35,915 bases of DNA from DATKZH01 sp964475955 (GCA_964475955.1 CAYYZY010000070.1:1-35915), one strand, 5' to 3'. Shown: positions 16,917 to 26,605, numbered from the stretch's first letter. Notes: generated by a model from the letters alone, not told the origin. A program made the numbers and translations.

Positions 16917-17912
16917 TCACGGCGCGATCACGGCGTAGGCCGACAGCTCGGGCGCGGTCTCGTCCAGGTCGGTCTCGATGTGGATCTTGTCGAGCACCTT
17001 GCCCGGGTTCTCGCCGGCAACGAACGTGATCGGGATCAGGTGCAACGGCTTCGGCCCCGTTTCGGCCGGCGGCTCGAACTCGAAGCAGTCGCCTTCGCAG
17101 GTTACCGAGAGGATGCGGAACGGCCTCTTGGCCCGCACCACCACCTGCTTGGTGACTTTCTTTCCCCGGGCGACCACGCCGAGGAAGAGCGAGGTCGGGG
17201 CGACCATCACCTCCGACTGCACCGCGCCCTCGACCGACAGCGGGATCTGCGAAGCGTTGGGGTCGCTGGTCGTCAGCATCAGGCAGTCTCTCAGGCTGCC
17301 GGACGGGGCCTCTTCGTCGAGCCGCACGTGCAACTCGTAGGCCACCTGTCCGCCGCGCCGCTCGGTCTCGCCGAACTCAGCCGAGACGTGCGGGTTGTTG
17401 CTCTTAACGCCGGTGATCTGCCAGTCGGGGGTTCCATCGTGCGTGACCCGGACGGTCCTCTCGGCCGCGGTGCCTTGATCCACGGTTCCGAAATGCACGG
17501 CGCCCGGCTCGAAGCCGACGTCGCGGCGGATGTAGCCGGTCACGTGCAACTGGACGGTCGCCCAGTAGGGCTTGTCGAACGTGACGGTGATCGTCGCCCC
17601 TTTGCTGCCGGTGAATCGATCGGTGTTCAGGTGGGCGACGATCGCTCCCTCTTCGTAGGTCTTCAAAAGCGGCGTCTCGATGCGCGGCTCCGTGCAACCG
17701 CAACTCGACCGCACGCTGGCGAGGTGCACGTCCTCGACGTAAATGTTCTTCAGCACGAAACGGTATTCGGCCTTGGCGGCGCGGGCGACCGACCCGAAGT
17801 CGTGCCGGGTGGTCTCGAACATCTTCTCGGCCCAGTTTGCCGACAACAGCGGTGAGGCAAGCAGGGAAAGCAGCAACAGCAGCGAAAGTGCAGTTCGACG
17901 GACCATGAACAT
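16917..17912 (-). CDS. Exported DUF1573 protein
   Basis: The 331-residue protein has an N-terminal signal segment (TALSLLLLLSLLASPLLSAN). The first Ig-like domain contains FETTRHDFGSVARAAKAEY and the SSCGCTEP motif, both hallmarks of DUF1573 (PF07610). Two further beta-rich repeats follow (FEPGAVHFGTVDQGTAAER, APTSLFLGVVARGKKV), giving a chain of Ig-like (ASH-type) domains. Such proteins are periplasmic and very common in planctomycetes; biochemical function is not established. The cysteines of SCGC could coordinate metal or form a disulfide. The start at 17912 has GGGAG four bases upstream; a second ATG two codons later has better spacing and is equally possible. Confidence 0.9.
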   Translation of the reverse strand: MFMVRRTALSLLLLLSLLASPLLSANWAEKMFETTRHDFGSVARAAKAEYRFVLKNIYVEDVHLASVRSSCGCTEPRIETPLLKTYEEGAIVAHLNTDRFTGSKGATITVTFDKPYWATVQLHVTGYIRRDVGFEPGAVHFGTVDQGTAAERTVRVTHDGTPDWQITGVKSNNPHVSAEFGETERRGGQVAYELHVRLDEEAPSGSLRDCLMLTTSDPNASQIPLSVEGAVQSEVMVAPTSLFLGVVARGKKVTKQVVVRAKRPFRILSVTCEGDCFEFEPPAETGPKPLHLIPITFVAGENPGKVLDKIHIETDLDETAPELSAYAVIAP

Positions 17913-18262
17913 CGATCTCCCATGCCAAATAGTGTCTGTGGTGCATCACCCAACTGGGGAGGTGGGGAGGTAAGGAAGGCGGTCCGCATCCATTCCGGGC
18001 GCAACTTGGTGGTCTACCCCTCCACGGACGGGCAAAAAGCTGCGAAACTCTAGGTTTCGGCAGGCGGTGCGTCAAACTGAAGGCCCCCAGCGGCGGAAAT
18101 TCGCCAACCGGGCCAGGCGACGAAGGGTGGGGCACGTCGTTTCGGTGGCAGCGATTGCGCGCCCCGCGGCCTCCGTGCAACCGAATCGGCATGTTTGGGG
18201 CCCTGACAAGAGCTAAAGCAACAGTCCGTCGCGCAGGATTCCGCGGGGGGAAAGAGCCAACC

Positions 18263-18290
18263 TGCATAGGGGGAGGCTTCCCCCTCTGCA
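18263..18290. repeat. Strong short hairpin
   Basis: TGCATAGGGGGA (18263-18274) pairs with TCCCCCTCTGCA (18279-18290) at 11 of 12 positions around a GGCT loop. It has no downstream T tract. Confidence 0.5.
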
Positions 18291-18308
18291 TGGGCCTTGC
18301 CCAGACAT

Positions 18309-18469
18309 CCCACGACCCACACCAACGCGAAGCGGCAGCGAGGTAAAACGCGAGCAAGGCATAGCGCCAGCGAGGCGAACCGCAAGCCCAGCCCTCGCTT
18401 GCGCTTCGGGTTGGTGTCGACTGTGGGCGCCGGTCCTCGCTGGCGCTTCGCGTTGGTGTGGGTCGTGGG
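18309..18469. repeat. 161-bp inverted-repeat element with 35-bp arms
   Basis: The outer 24 bases, 18309-18332 (starting CCCACGACCCACACC) and 18446-18469 (ending GGTGTGGGTCGTGGG), are perfect reverse complements. The next 11 pairs (to 18343 and from 18435) match at 10 positions. The interior repeats variants of CTCGCTGGCGCTTCG and TTCGGGTTGGTG. It can form a large cruciform or RNA hairpin and looks like a non-coding mobile or REP-type element. Confidence 0.8.
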
Positions 18470-18762
18470 CGCGAGGGCCGCTCGGAGGGGGTTGATTGTC
18501 GCGAAAACTTGCCCCCTACGCCCCGGGCGAGCATTGCCAAACTGCCGGGAGATCGGCTAGCATATGGGGTTACGTGTGCCGGGCCCGTGCTCGGCCATGC
18601 TTCGCCGGGTGGCGGGCGTGTACGCTGCCGTGGCGAATCCCTCTACCCGCGAGTCCCGCCCGGCGGCCGGGTCACGAAATGCCGGCTCTGCCGCCGTTAT
18701 GGTGGTGCAGCCCTTTTCGGCCCGGTTTGCGGGATTGCCGGCTTCCCTACCCCGATTGAGTT

Positions 18763-20250
<1,488 letters not shown>

Positions 20251-20325
20251 GCGGGGCCCCCCCCGAGCGGGCAAACACCGAAACCATGCTGACAGACCGA
20301 TCCGAATGATCCTGAGGAGCACTAC

Positions 20326-20778
20326 GTGGCAGTCCGGATACGAATGAAAAAGATGGGCCGACGGCATCGCCCCTTCTATCGCATCTGCGCGATGGATTCG
20401 CGGTCGCCGCGCGACGGCCGCGTGCTCGAGCAGCTCGGCACGTACGACCCGATGATCCCCGAGGTCGACGCCCGGGCCGTCTTGGACGCCGAACGCGTCC
20501 GGCACTGGCTGAGCGTCGGCGCGCTGCCGACGGAGAAGGTCGGGGTGTTGATCAAGAAGTACGGGCCGGAGGGGACGTGCCTCGACAAGCAGAAGGCGGC
20601 GCTCGACCGCCTGGCGCAGGCGCGTCGTCGGCCCGAGCCGCCGCAGCACGCGGCGGCCGAAGCCGAAGCCGCAGCCGAAGCAACAAGCGAAGATGCCGCG
20701 CCGGCCGAAGCCGCCGCGGAAACCGAGTCGCCGCCCGAGTCGGAATCGCCGCCGGAAACGGAAACGACCAACGAGTAA
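20326..20778 (+). CDS. rpsP: 30S ribosomal protein S16 with acidic tail
   Basis: The conserved S16 domain starts AVRIRMKKMGRRHRPFYRI and includes DSRSPRDGRVLEQLGTYDP and ERVRHWLSVGALPTEKV. It uses a GTG start at 20326 with TGAGGAG eight bases upstream. The protein has 150 residues, whereas S16 usually has 80-90; residues from about 105 are a low-complexity tail rich in Ala and Glu and then Pro/Glu/Ser/Thr. The tail's role is unknown. It lies 75 bases after ffh and 6 bases before trmD, in an operon-like arrangement. Confidence 0.97.
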   Translation: MAVRIRMKKMGRRHRPFYRICAMDSRSPRDGRVLEQLGTYDPMIPEVDARAVLDAERVRHWLSVGALPTEKVGVLIKKYGPEGTCLDKQKAALDRLAQARRRPEPPQHAAAEAEAAAEATSEDAAPAEAAAETESPPESESPPETETTNE

Positions 20779-20784
20779 CGCCCG

Positions 20785-21552
20785 ATGCGCTTCGACGTTT
20801 TCACCCTATTTCCGGGGCTGTTTACGGGCTACCTGGGCGAAAGCGTGCCGAAGCTGGCCGTCGAGCGGGGCCTGGTCGAGGTGCATTTGCACGACTTCCG
20901 CGACTGGGCCACGGGAAAACACAAGGCCGTCGACGACCGCCCCTTCGGCGGCGGGCCGGGCATGGTGCTCGCCGTCGAGCCGTTGGTGCCCTGCGTCGAG
21001 GCGGTCCGCGACGCCCACCCCGATCCCGGCCACCTGGTGATGCTGACGCCCCAAGGGCGCCGGCTCGCCCAGCCGGTCGTCGAGGAGCTGGCCCGGCACC
21101 GGCGGATCCTGCTTTTGTGCGGCCGATACGAAGGGTTCGACGAACGGATTCGCCAGATCCTGCGGCCCGACGAGATCTCGCTGGGCGACTTCGTCCTCGG
21201 CGGCGGCGAAGTGCCGGCGATGGCCGTCATCGACGCGGTGATCCGCCTCGCGCCCGGCGTGCTGGGCGACGAGCGGTCGAACACAAGCGATTCGTTTTCG
21301 GGCGCCGGGCGCCTGCTGGAGTATGCCCAGTACACCCGGCCCCGCGTGTACCGGGGGCTCGAAGTCCCGCCGGTCCTGTTGAGCGGAGATCACGAGGCAA
21401 TCGCCCGCTGGAGAGAACAAGACAGCCGAACGCGAACCCGGAACCGGCGAGCCGACTTGCTGGGCCCCTCGGAGCCGACCGGTCGGGAGCCCCCCTCGGT
21501 TCCGCCGTGCGGCACGCCGTCGCCGACCGACACCCTAAAGGAAAAAACATGA
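20785..21552 (+). CDS. trmD: tRNA (guanine-37-N1)-methyltransferase
   Basis: TrmD methylates G37 of tRNAs reading CNN codons using SAM and prevents +1 frameshifting. It has 255 residues. Recognisable blocks of the knotted SPOUT fold are MRFDVFTLFPGLF, RPFGGGPGMVL, LTPQGRRL, LLCGRYEGFDERI and ISLGDFVLGGGE. The C-terminal domain has RLLEYAQYTRPRVYRG and the LLSGDHEAIARWR segment. The last 35 residues are Pro/Arg-rich and unlike the family. The start is six bases after rpsP. Its stop overlaps the rplS start (ATGA at 21549-21552). rimM, which often sits between rpsP and trmD, is absent here. Confidence 0.97.
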   Translation: MRFDVFTLFPGLFTGYLGESVPKLAVERGLVEVHLHDFRDWATGKHKAVDDRPFGGGPGMVLAVEPLVPCVEAVRDAHPDPGHLVMLTPQGRRLAQPVVEELARHRRILLLCGRYEGFDERIRQILRPDEISLGDFVLGGGEVPAMAVIDAVIRLAPGVLGDERSNTSDSFSGAGRLLEYAQYTRPRVYRGLEVPPVLLSGDHEAIARWREQDSRTRTRNRRADLLGPSEPTGREPPSVPPCGTPSPTDTLKEKT

Positions 21553-21983
21553 GCCAGCAGTTGATGAGCCTGGTCGAAAAGGCCAGCATGAAAGACGATG
21601 CCCCCAAGTTCGATATCGGCGATACCGTCGACGTCCACTGCCGTATCCTCGAAGGCGAAAAGGAACGCATCCAGGTCTTCTCCGGGGTCGTCATCGGCCG
21701 CAGCGGCTCGGGCACCCGGGAAATGTTCACCGTCCGCCGCATCGTGCAGGGCGAAGGGGTGGAGCGCAAGTTCCCCCTCCACTCCCCCCGCATCGCCAAG
21801 ATCGAAGTGACCCGATCGGCCGTCGTCCGGCGGGCGAAGCTCTACTTCCTCCGCGACCGGGTGGGCAAGGCCGTCCGGCTCAAGGAACGCCGCGTCGAGC
21901 GGAAAGTCGAAGAGAAGCCCAAAGCCAAGCGACGCGGAAAACGCCGCAAGAGGCGAGAAAAGCAGCAAGCCGCGGAAGAGTAG
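21549..21983 (+). CDS. rplS: 50S ribosomal protein L19 with basic tail
   Basis: The protein has 144 residues; L19 is usually about 115. The conserved domain contains KFDIGDTVDVHCRILEGEKE, RIQVFSGVVIGRSGSGTREM, FTVRRIVQGEGVERKFPLHS and KLYFLRDRVGKAVRLKERR. The last about 30 residues are mostly Lys, Arg and Glu. The start at 21549 overlaps the trmD stop by four bases, with AAAGGA upstream, so translation is likely coupled. It ends the ribosomal operon. Confidence 0.97.
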   Translation: MSQQLMSLVEKASMKDDAPKFDIGDTVDVHCRILEGEKERIQVFSGVVIGRSGSGTREMFTVRRIVQGEGVERKFPLHSPRIAKIEVTRSAVVRRAKLYFLRDRVGKAVRLKERRVERKVEEKPKAKRRGKRRKRREKQQAAEE

Positions 21984-22056
21984 AGCGCCCTCGCTCCTCC
22001 GGCGGGAGCCCTCGCGCTTGGGGACGACGCGTGGGGTGCGTTTCGGTCATGCGGCG

Positions 22057-22133
22057 GGGTGGCTGCGGTCGAGCGCAGCGAGCCCGCGGTCCTACCGATT
22101 CCGGGGGCTCGTTTCGCTCGACCCCGGCCACCC
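22057..22133. repeat. Palindromic repeat family C, copy 1
   Basis: GGGTGGCTGCGGTCGAGCG (22057-22075) and CGCTCGACCCCGGCCACCC (22115-22133) pair at 17 of 19 positions. The loop also contains GCAGCGAGCCC and GGGCTCGTTTCGCTC, nested pairing. It resembles the element at 26867-26958 in carrying GGTCGAG/CTCGACC arms. Confidence 0.65.
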
Positions 22134-22170
22134 TGGATTGTACAGCTTGCTCCCGCGCAAGTTCCTAATT

Positions 22171-22215
22171 GGGGCACGACTGCATCGCGCCGGGCGCGCT
22201 GCAAACGCGCCCCGC
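22171..22215. repeat. Family B-like repeat, divergent copy
   Basis: GGGGCACGACTGCATCGCGC followed by CGGGCGCGCTGCAAACGCGC and CCCGCG follows the layout of family B (GGGGCACGA, TCGTGCCCGGCACGTTGGAAACGTGCCCC) with changed bases. It lies immediately upstream of the YraN gene. Confidence 0.45.
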
Positions 22216-22244
22216 GCGGGCCCAGAGCAGAGGAGTCGTACCGA

Positions 22245-22670
22245 ATGGGGCTCGGCACCGTGGCCTCGGAGTGGCTCCGCGGCATCTTCCCCCAGAAGCC
22301 GCTGGGCAAACGCGGCGAGGCGCTTGCCGCCCGCTACCTCCGTCGGCGCGGCTACAAGATCCTCGCCCGGGGCGATCGCCTCCTGCCCGGCGAGCTCGAC
22401 CTGGTGGCGCTCGACGGCGACACGGTCGTGTTCATCGAGGTGAAGACGCGCCGCTCGGCCGACGCCGGCCACCCGGCCGAGGCCGTCCACGCGGCCAAGC
22501 AGCGCCGGCTCACGCGGCTGGCGGTCACGTTCCTCAAGCGTCACGGCCTGCTGGAGCGGCCCGCCCGGTTCGACGTCATCGCCGTCACCTGGCCCGAGCG
22601 CGGACGGCCCACCCTCGAACACTTCGAAAACGCCTTCGACGCCGTCGGCCACGGCGAGTTCTACTCGTAG
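22245..22670 (+). CDS. YraN/UPF0102 family nuclease-fold protein
   Basis: The 141-residue protein matches UPF0102, a family with an endonuclease-like (PD-(D/E)xK) fold whose cellular role is not established. Diagnostic segments are GKRGEALAARYLRRRGYKIL, LLPGELDLVALDGDTVVFIE and VKTRRS, which give the E, D and ExK residues of the fold. The C-terminal block RFDVIAVTW is also typical. A longer frame opens at 22059, but that part runs through repeats; the start at 22245 has AGAGGAG upstream. It lies after rplS, as in many bacteria where rnhB stands between them; rnhB is not present here. Confidence 0.9.
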   Translation: MGLGTVASEWLRGIFPQKPLGKRGEALAARYLRRRGYKILARGDRLLPGELDLVALDGDTVVFIEVKTRRSADAGHPAEAVHAAKQRRLTRLAVTFLKRHGLLERPARFDVIAVTWPERGRPTLEHFENAFDAVGHGEFYS

Positions 22671-22715
22671 TCCGCAACCGCACCCCGCGGGCCACGGCCG
22701 CGGGGTACCCGGGCA

Positions 22716-23780
22716 TTAGCGGGTGTAGCTGAGGCTGAGCAGCGCCCCGTGGTAGAGCGGGGTGCCGCTGGTGCCGACGCCGTCGCCCGTGCCGGTGAAG
22801 GGCACGTTCATGGCGGGCAACTGCTGGCCGGCCAGGGCAACGCCGTCCATCCAGAGGAACTGGTAGCCGGCCGCCAGCTCGACCGAGCACGTCAGTTGGT
22901 ACCGCGCCGTCAGGTTCACCTCGCCGAGGAACGAGACCACGCCCTCGGAGTCCTCGGTGCCCCAGCCCGTTGTGCCGCGGGGTTCCTGGAACGAGCTGAC
23001 GCCGCTGGCCCAGTTGCCGTACACGCCGGCCTTCACCAGGCCGTCGAACCGGATGCGCCCGCACCGCAGCATCACGGCGTCGGCCCCGAGCTGAAACCCG
23101 TACATGTGGTTGCCGGCGTTGATCAGGTTGCGATCGTGGAGGCCGGCGAACCGGAGGCTCATGTCGATCTGTTCGTGCATTTCGACCCAGCGGAACCCGG
23201 CCAGCACGTCGAGCCACGGGGCGACGCACCAGCGCGTGTTCAACTCCGAACTGTACAGCTCGGACCGGAAGGCGATCGGGTTGGGGCCCGTGTTCCCCCG
23301 GAAGTAGAAGGGGTTGGGCTGCTGGACGACGAAACGGGTGCCGTCGGGGAAGCCCGCGTAGATCTGCTCGTCGCTGAAGTGGTCGATGAAGAAGAAGCGG
23401 AACTCGAGGTCGGGACCGCACGGACGGTGACGCACGAGGCGCACCAGCGAGCCGGCCTCCAGGTCGGTGTCGAAGTCGCAGGCCGACATGCACACGCCGC
23501 CGTTCGGGTCCTTCATCAGCGGGATGTTGTTGTCGTCCTCCCGGCCGAGCAGCACCGCGCCGGCCTCGGCCGTCCAACTCGGGCCGCAGCAGGGCGCGCA
23601 ACACGGGTCGCCGCACGGGCCGCCGTAGGGATTGCAGGCGGCGGTACAGGACCCGCCCTGAACCACGTCGTCCTGGAAGGAGAACGAGGTCAGGGCCGGG
23701 CCGGGCATCTGTTGGGCCAACGCCATGCCGGCCGTCGCCAGAAAAAACGGGACAAGAAGGACGTGCGAAAGCCGGCTCAT
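22716..23780 (-). CDS. BBP7-like outer-membrane beta-barrel protein (paralogue 3)
   Basis: The 354-residue protein has a signal sequence (HVLLVPFFLATAGMALAQ). Then comes a remarkable Cys-rich linker, CTAACNPYGGPCGDPCCAPC followed by CGPSW, with eight or more Cys. The barrel follows, with segments such as LEFRFFFIDHFSDEQIYAGF, RWCVAPWLDVLAGFRWVEMH and RYQLTCSVELAAGYQFLWMD, and it ends in the strand ALLSLSYTR. GYQFLWMDGVALA corresponds to GYQALWLDGLALA in paralogue 1. The start at 23780 has a perfect GGAGGTG ribosome site; the frame remains open to 23912 without support. Family BBP7-like by architecture; function unknown. Confidence 0.85.
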   Translation of the reverse strand: MSRLSHVLLVPFFLATAGMALAQQMPGPALTSFSFQDDVVQGGSCTAACNPYGGPCGDPCCAPCCGPSWTAEAGAVLLGREDDNNIPLMKDPNGGVCMSACDFDTDLEAGSLVRLVRHRPCGPDLEFRFFFIDHFSDEQIYAGFPDGTRFVVQQPNPFYFRGNTGPNPIAFRSELYSSELNTRWCVAPWLDVLAGFRWVEMHEQIDMSLRFAGLHDRNLINAGNHMYGFQLGADAVMLRCGRIRFDGLVKAGVYGNWASGVSSFQEPRGTTGWGTEDSEGVVSFLGEVNLTARYQLTCSVELAAGYQFLWMDGVALAGQQLPAMNVPFTGTGDGVGTSGTPLYHGALLSLSYTR

Positions 23781-23971
23781 CGGGCACCTCCGTGAACAAG
23801 AAAACGTGTACTGTGTCGACCGACCCGGTCGAAGCACGCAGGGCCGCTCCGTTCCTCGTATCGGACGGGTCGCATCGAAAATGCCAGTCGCGCCGTCTGC
23901 ATCGGCACACACCTCATAACCCGCACAGTTTGACAGAGGGCCACCGGCCGATAGGCGGGCTTTGGGCGACT

Positions 23972-24113
23972 AAAGCAACGGGCGCGATTCGTGGGCGCCG
24001 GCGATTCGACTGTCGGGAACGGCCTCTGTGCCGTTCCGGGATCTTCGCGAGGGCGGAACGCCGCGGAAAGCGTTCCCTACAGCGGATGTTCCCAAACCGC
24101 GCACGGTGATTTA
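23972..24113. repeat. Palindromic repeat family A, copy 3 (best preserved ends)
   Basis: The left end AAAGCAACGGGCGCGATTC and right end CGCGCACGGTGATTTA are the terminal inverted repeats. The core has GGGAACGGCCTCTGTGCCG and then GCGGAAAGCGTTCCCTACAG. It lies in the divergent gap 23781-24211, which otherwise shows no gene. Confidence 0.8.
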
Positions 24114-24211
24114 GCCTGAGAAGCACGGCCCCGGTAAAATCGCGACGCGGGGCCGGCAAGAGTCACCCGACAGCCGCTGGCCGCTTCACCCAGATAGAAG
24201 GGACCCTCCGC

Positions 24212-25024
24212 ATGGCAGAGGCTCGCCGTGCCCGTCGGGCCGCCGTGGTCGAGGCCAACTGGTACGACTATCCGCAGTACTACGATCTGGCCTTTCGCTC
24301 GGAGACCCGCCCGGAGGCCGATTTCCTCGAGGCCGCCTGCCGCAAGTACTGCCCCTTTCAGGCAGAACGCCTGTTGGAGCCGGCCTGCGGCACGGGCCGG
24401 CTGGTGGCCGAGTTGGCCGCGCGGAGCTACCGGATGACCGGCTTCGACTTGAGCCGGCCGTCGCTCGGATACCTCCGTCGGCGTCTGGCTCGGCGCGGCC
24501 TGGAGGCCCGTGTGTTCGAGGCCGACATGGCCGACTTCCGCCTACCGCGCCCGGTCGACGCCGCCTACTCGACCTTCGACGGCTTCCGCCACCTGCTCGA
24601 CGAACGGTCGGCCCGCCGCCACCTGGAGTGCGTGGCCGACTGCCTGACCCCCGGGGGCATCTACGTGCTCGGCTTCCACCTGCTGCCGCCCGACGCCCCC
24701 GAGGACTGCATCGAACGGTGGACGGAGCGCCACGCGGGCACGCAAGTGACGGTGACGCTCCGCGTGCTGGCGACCGACCGGCGCCGCCGGGTGGAGCGGC
24801 TTCGGGTCAGTCTCCTCGTGCGCACCCGCGGCAAGCAGCTCCGCCTGCGGCACGATTTCCCGTTCCGCATGTACACGGCCGGCCAGTTCCGTCGCCTGCT
24901 GGCCAAGGTGCCGGCGCTGGAGTTGTGCGACGTCTACGACTTCTGGTACGAGATCGACCACCCCTTGGTGCTCGACGACGAGATCTCCGACACGGTGTTC
25001 ATCCTCCGGAAGCGCGCGAGCTGA
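24212..25024 (+). CDS. Class I SAM-dependent methyltransferase
   Basis: The 270-residue protein has the Rossmann SAM-binding motif I as LLEPACGTGRLVAELA, motif II acidic residue in YRMTGFDLS, the post-II EADMADF and motif IV-like DAAYSTFDGFRHL. It resembles methyltransferase families 25/11 in layout. The C-terminal third is a strand-rich domain with LRLRHDFPFRMYTAGQFRRL and a final FWYEIDHPLVLDD segment. The substrate (small molecule or macromolecule) is not recognisable. It starts after a purine-rich AGAAGGGACC region. Confidence 0.88.
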   Translation: MAEARRARRAAVVEANWYDYPQYYDLAFRSETRPEADFLEAACRKYCPFQAERLLEPACGTGRLVAELAARSYRMTGFDLSRPSLGYLRRRLARRGLEARVFEADMADFRLPRPVDAAYSTFDGFRHLLDERSARRHLECVADCLTPGGIYVLGFHLLPPDAPEDCIERWTERHAGTQVTVTLRVLATDRRRRVERLRVSLLVRTRGKQLRLRHDFPFRMYTAGQFRRLLAKVPALELCDVYDFWYEIDHPLVLDDEISDTVFILRKRAS

Positions 25025-25260
25025 GCGGGCCGCGCGATCGCATCGGGAAGATGTTCCCCCGGCCCCATCGTGACGATGCCCCCGGTTCCATCGTGACGAT
25101 GCTCCGCGTCGTCACGCACGCCGCCGCCGCTCCGCGTCCTCCCCCCGCACGGCTCTCGCTCGGCCAGCCGCCCCTTGCCGTCCCCCACGCGGAAACGATA
25201 ATGGGGTTCCGAGGGCGGGAATCGTTCGACGACCCGGCGCCAATCGAAGGAAGACACCCC

Positions 25261-26331
25261 ATGAAACCACACGCACAACCCTGCCGACGCGACTTCCTCA
25301 AAGGCTCCCTCCTCGGCGGGCTCGCCTGCCTCGGGGCCGGGCCGCTGGCCACGCGGTGCCCGGGCGGGGAGGACGAGGCCGCGTCGGCCAGCCGCGTCGC
25401 CCTCACCGCGGGCGACGACCGGGCCGACAACACGTTCCGAGCCCTGGTGCCGTTCCGCGACGAGATCGCCCGGGCGATCGGCGACCGCCGCGTGGTGGTC
25501 AAGCCGAACAACGTGGCCCTCGAGAACCAGCTTGCGGCCACGCACGCCGAGAGCCTGGAGGGCATCCTCGAGTTTCTCAAGTCGATCGGCAAGCTCGACA
25601 ACGCGGTGATCGCCGAGTCGGCGGCCACCGGTCCCACCTTCGAAGGCTTTTCCAACTACGGCTATCCGCGCGTGGCGGCCCAGTACGGCGTGAAGCTGAT
25701 CGACCTCGACCGGGAGCCGGCCGAGACGGTCTTCGTGTTCGATCAGAAGGACCTCCGGCCGCACCCGGTGCGCATGTCCCGCCTCCTGCTCGATCCGAAC
25801 AGCTACCTCATTTCGGCGGCGAAGCTGAAGACGCACGACCTGGTCGTGGCCACGCTTTCGCTGAAGAACATCATCATGGCGGCGCCGGTCAAGGACCTCG
25901 GCTTCCGCTGGGCCACGCGGAGCGAGACGGGGCTGGAGACCCAGAAGCCGATCGTCCACGGCAGCGGCGTCTACGGCATCAACTACAACCTGTTCGACCT
26001 GGCCCGGCGATTTCACCCCCACCTGGCGGTGATCGACGGCTACCGCGGCATGGAGGGGAATGGGCCGGGCCACGGCGACCCGGTCGAGCACGGCGTGTGC
26101 GTCGCCTCGCCCGACTGGCTGGCGGCCGATCGCGTGGGGATCGAGCTGATGGGCGTCGACTTCGCCCGGATCGGCTACCTCAACTACTGCGCCCGGGCCC
26201 GGCTCGGCCAGGGCGACCTGGAGCGCATCGAACTGGTCGGCGAGCCGCTCGCCCGGCACCGGCGCAAGTACCGGCTGCACGACAAGCTCGAGCGGCAGCT
26301 CGAGTGGATGACCCCGCCGGACGAGTCCTAA
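25261..26331 (+). CDS. Tat-exported DUF362 family protein
   Basis: The 356-residue protein begins with a Tat signal (CRRDFLKGSLLGGLACLGAG). The body matches DUF362 (PF04015): VVVKPNNVALENQ, SYLISAAKLKTHDLVVATLS and LKNIIMAAPVKD, then AVIDGYRGMEGNGPGHGDPV and CVASPDWLAADRVGIELMG. Family members are often linked to Fe-S proteins, but no ferredoxin CxxCxxC motif is present here, so no redox role can be claimed. Start 25261 follows AAGGAAG. The stop TAA (26329-26331) coincides with the first bases of a family A repeat. Confidence 0.9.
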   Translation: MKPHAQPCRRDFLKGSLLGGLACLGAGPLATRCPGGEDEAASASRVALTAGDDRADNTFRALVPFRDEIARAIGDRRVVVKPNNVALENQLAATHAESLEGILEFLKSIGKLDNAVIAESAATGPTFEGFSNYGYPRVAAQYGVKLIDLDREPAETVFVFDQKDLRPHPVRMSRLLLDPNSYLISAAKLKTHDLVVATLSLKNIIMAAPVKDLGFRWATRSETGLETQKPIVHGSGVYGINYNLFDLARRFHPHLAVIDGYRGMEGNGPGHGDPVEHGVCVASPDWLAADRVGIELMGVDFARIGYLNYCARARLGQGDLERIELVGEPLARHRRKYRLHDKLERQLEWMTPPDES

Positions 26332-26440
26332 ATGGCCGTGCGCGATTCCTGGGCGCGTCCGACGCGACTGTAGGGAACGGCCTCTGTGCCGTTCCGGAAT
26401 CTCGCGAGGGCGCAAGCGCCGCGGAGGGCGTTCCCTACAG
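26329..26440. repeat. Palindromic repeat family A, copy 4
   Basis: TAAATGGCCGTGCGCGATTC is the left end, overlapping the DUF362 stop codon. The core is TGTAGGGAACGGCCTCTGTG, then GCGCAAGCGCCGCGGAGGGC and GTTCCCTACAG, an almost perfect palindrome at its outer TGTAGGGAACG/CGTTCCCTACA arms. Its right end supplies the stop codon of the sulfatase remnant on the other strand. Confidence 0.85.
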
Positions 26441-26605
26441 CGTGTGGTTGCGTCGGGCCTCGATGGCGGCCGTCTCGGCCGCGGCGTCGTACTCGGGGTT
26501 CGGCTCCGAGGAGACCGGGGCGCCGATCCGGTCGCGCCATGCTTCCAGGCGATCGAGCAGCTCGCGTGCCTTCTCCGACACGCGCTCGGCCAGGTTGGTC
26601 GTTTC
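26435..26605 (-). pseudogene. Remnant: C-terminus of a sulfatase
   Basis: The minus-strand frame ends with ETTNLAERVSEKARELLDRL, EAWRDRIGAPVSSEPNPEYD and AAAETAAIEARRNHTL. This is the C-terminal segment characteristic of formylglycine-dependent sulfatases (ETxNLA, a helical ARELLxRLxAWR, then NPxYD). All upstream parts, including the CxPSR active site, are missing, because the homology stops where a plus-strand GH32-like fragment begins. It is a scar, not a gene. Its TAG stop is in the family A repeat. Confidence 0.7.

Larger units (their letters stand above)
17913..18762. other. 850-bp intergenic region upstream of ffh, rich in inverted repeats
   Basis: No credible gene is seen. It contains a bulged stem CTGCGAAAC/GTTTCGGCAG at 18040-18063, a family B fragment around 18128 (GTGGGGCACG), a 12-bp stem at 18263-18290 and a long inverted repeat at 18309-18469. 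The SRP RNA core one might hope for next to ffh was not found. Frames open in this region encode strings such as TRSASE, translated repeat rather than protein. Confidence 0.5.

Noticed and set aside
18263..18290. Rho-independent terminator
   Set aside because: The stem is strong, but no T tract follows on either strand, and no gene ends nearby in the right orientation.
17913..18762. Possible SRP RNA gene next to ffh
   Set aside because: The conserved GGUCAGGnCCGGAAG-type core of bacterial SRP RNA is not present on either strand here.
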